In this document: one piece after another, positions 63,775 through 64,000 of the stretch
Position numbering within the stretch: the stretch's first letter is position 1
How the letters are laid out: each line of letters starts with the position of its first letter
Assembly (NCBI GenBank): GCA_037043455.1
Contig: JAWPHD010011007.1
Span: 1 to 64,000, forward strand
DNA from: Cyrtodaria siliqua
Taxonomy: Eukaryota; Mollusca; Bivalvia; Adapedonta; Hiatellidae
Length of the DNA stretch: 64,000 nucleotides
Direction of reading: 5' to 3'
Notes under the pieces: generated by a model
The model's input: only the letters and a program-made list of their open reading frames with translations
What the model was told of the DNA's origin: nothing
Databases searched by the model: none
Position numbers and translations under genes: made by a program

Positions 63775-64000
63775 TGTTTAAAGTAGATTTCCCGCCCAAA
63801 ACAGCAACATTTTACATCATACATGTATGTACACCGTTTCTAAACCTATTAATGAGGAGGTATATATATAACTTGTATATTTTGAGAATCCAAACTCTAT
63901 AGACACAATATAAAAATCTTTAACCAGCCATACCAAACCCCAAAACTACAGCATTGAATTAAGAGTTACATGTATCAATTTCAATTTTGATCATAATTCA
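63775..64000 (+). repeat. repeat family F, cut by the window end
   Basis: 'tttaaagtagatttcccgcc', 'gtacaccgtttctaaaccta', 'atctttaaccagccatacca' follow the order of the 38568 copy. Confidence 0.78.

Overview
The window looks like AT-rich nuclear DNA of a marine bivalve or a close molluscan relative. The evidence is spliced eukaryotic genes with long introns, animal-type proteins, many tRNA-derived SINEs, and dispersed repeats of a kind I recognise from bivalve genomes ((TCCG)n-linked repeats, 'GACCTTGAC' tandem elements, terminal-hairpin elements). I cannot name the species. I read everything by eye; no search or alignment was run.

Three protein genes can be built with consistent splice sites and phases. 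(1) A three-exon plus-strand gene (10684-22312, 380 aa) encodes a Myb/SANT-like DNA-binding protein with a C-terminal coiled coil. Its introns hold a large AT satellite, several mobile elements and a decayed NHL-repeat gene. (2) JAGN1, the ER protein Jagunal, lies on the minus strand (54381-47297, two exons, 188 aa, complete). (3) IRAK1BP1 starts on the plus strand at 54794 and is seen as two exons; the rest is not found. JAGN1 and IRAK1BP1 are divergent, with start codons about 410 bp apart. A fourth gene on the minus strand (about 32.26-29.24 kb) survives as three exon-like pieces with TSP1 and EGF modules. Two of these carry apparent frameshifts, so I call it a decayed gene.

Layout: 0-10 kb, repeats and no gene. 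10.1-22.3 kb, the Myb/SANT gene. 22.3-29 kb, SINEs and a tandem-core element. 29-32.3 kb, TSP1/EGF remnant. 32.5-47 kb, dense repeats (piggyBac-, hAT- and non-LTR-like insertions, two tandem-core elements, fold-back elements). 47.3-57.7 kb, JAGN1/IRAK1BP1. 57.7-64 kb, MITE-like repeats, two tandem-core elements and a Tc1 fold-back element.

The most unusual content is non-coding. Three elements in two sequence families share one layout: a pair of subterminal inverted repeats followed by a terminal hairpin framed by TCAGTTA...TAACTAAT. Six larger elements carry 130-330 bp tandem cores of unrelated sequence but share a few tails. Two of those tails form the same 13-bp hairpin with two compensatory base-pair changes. 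Both layouts suggest non-autonomous mobile elements moved by shared machinery, possibly rolling-circle (Helentron-like).
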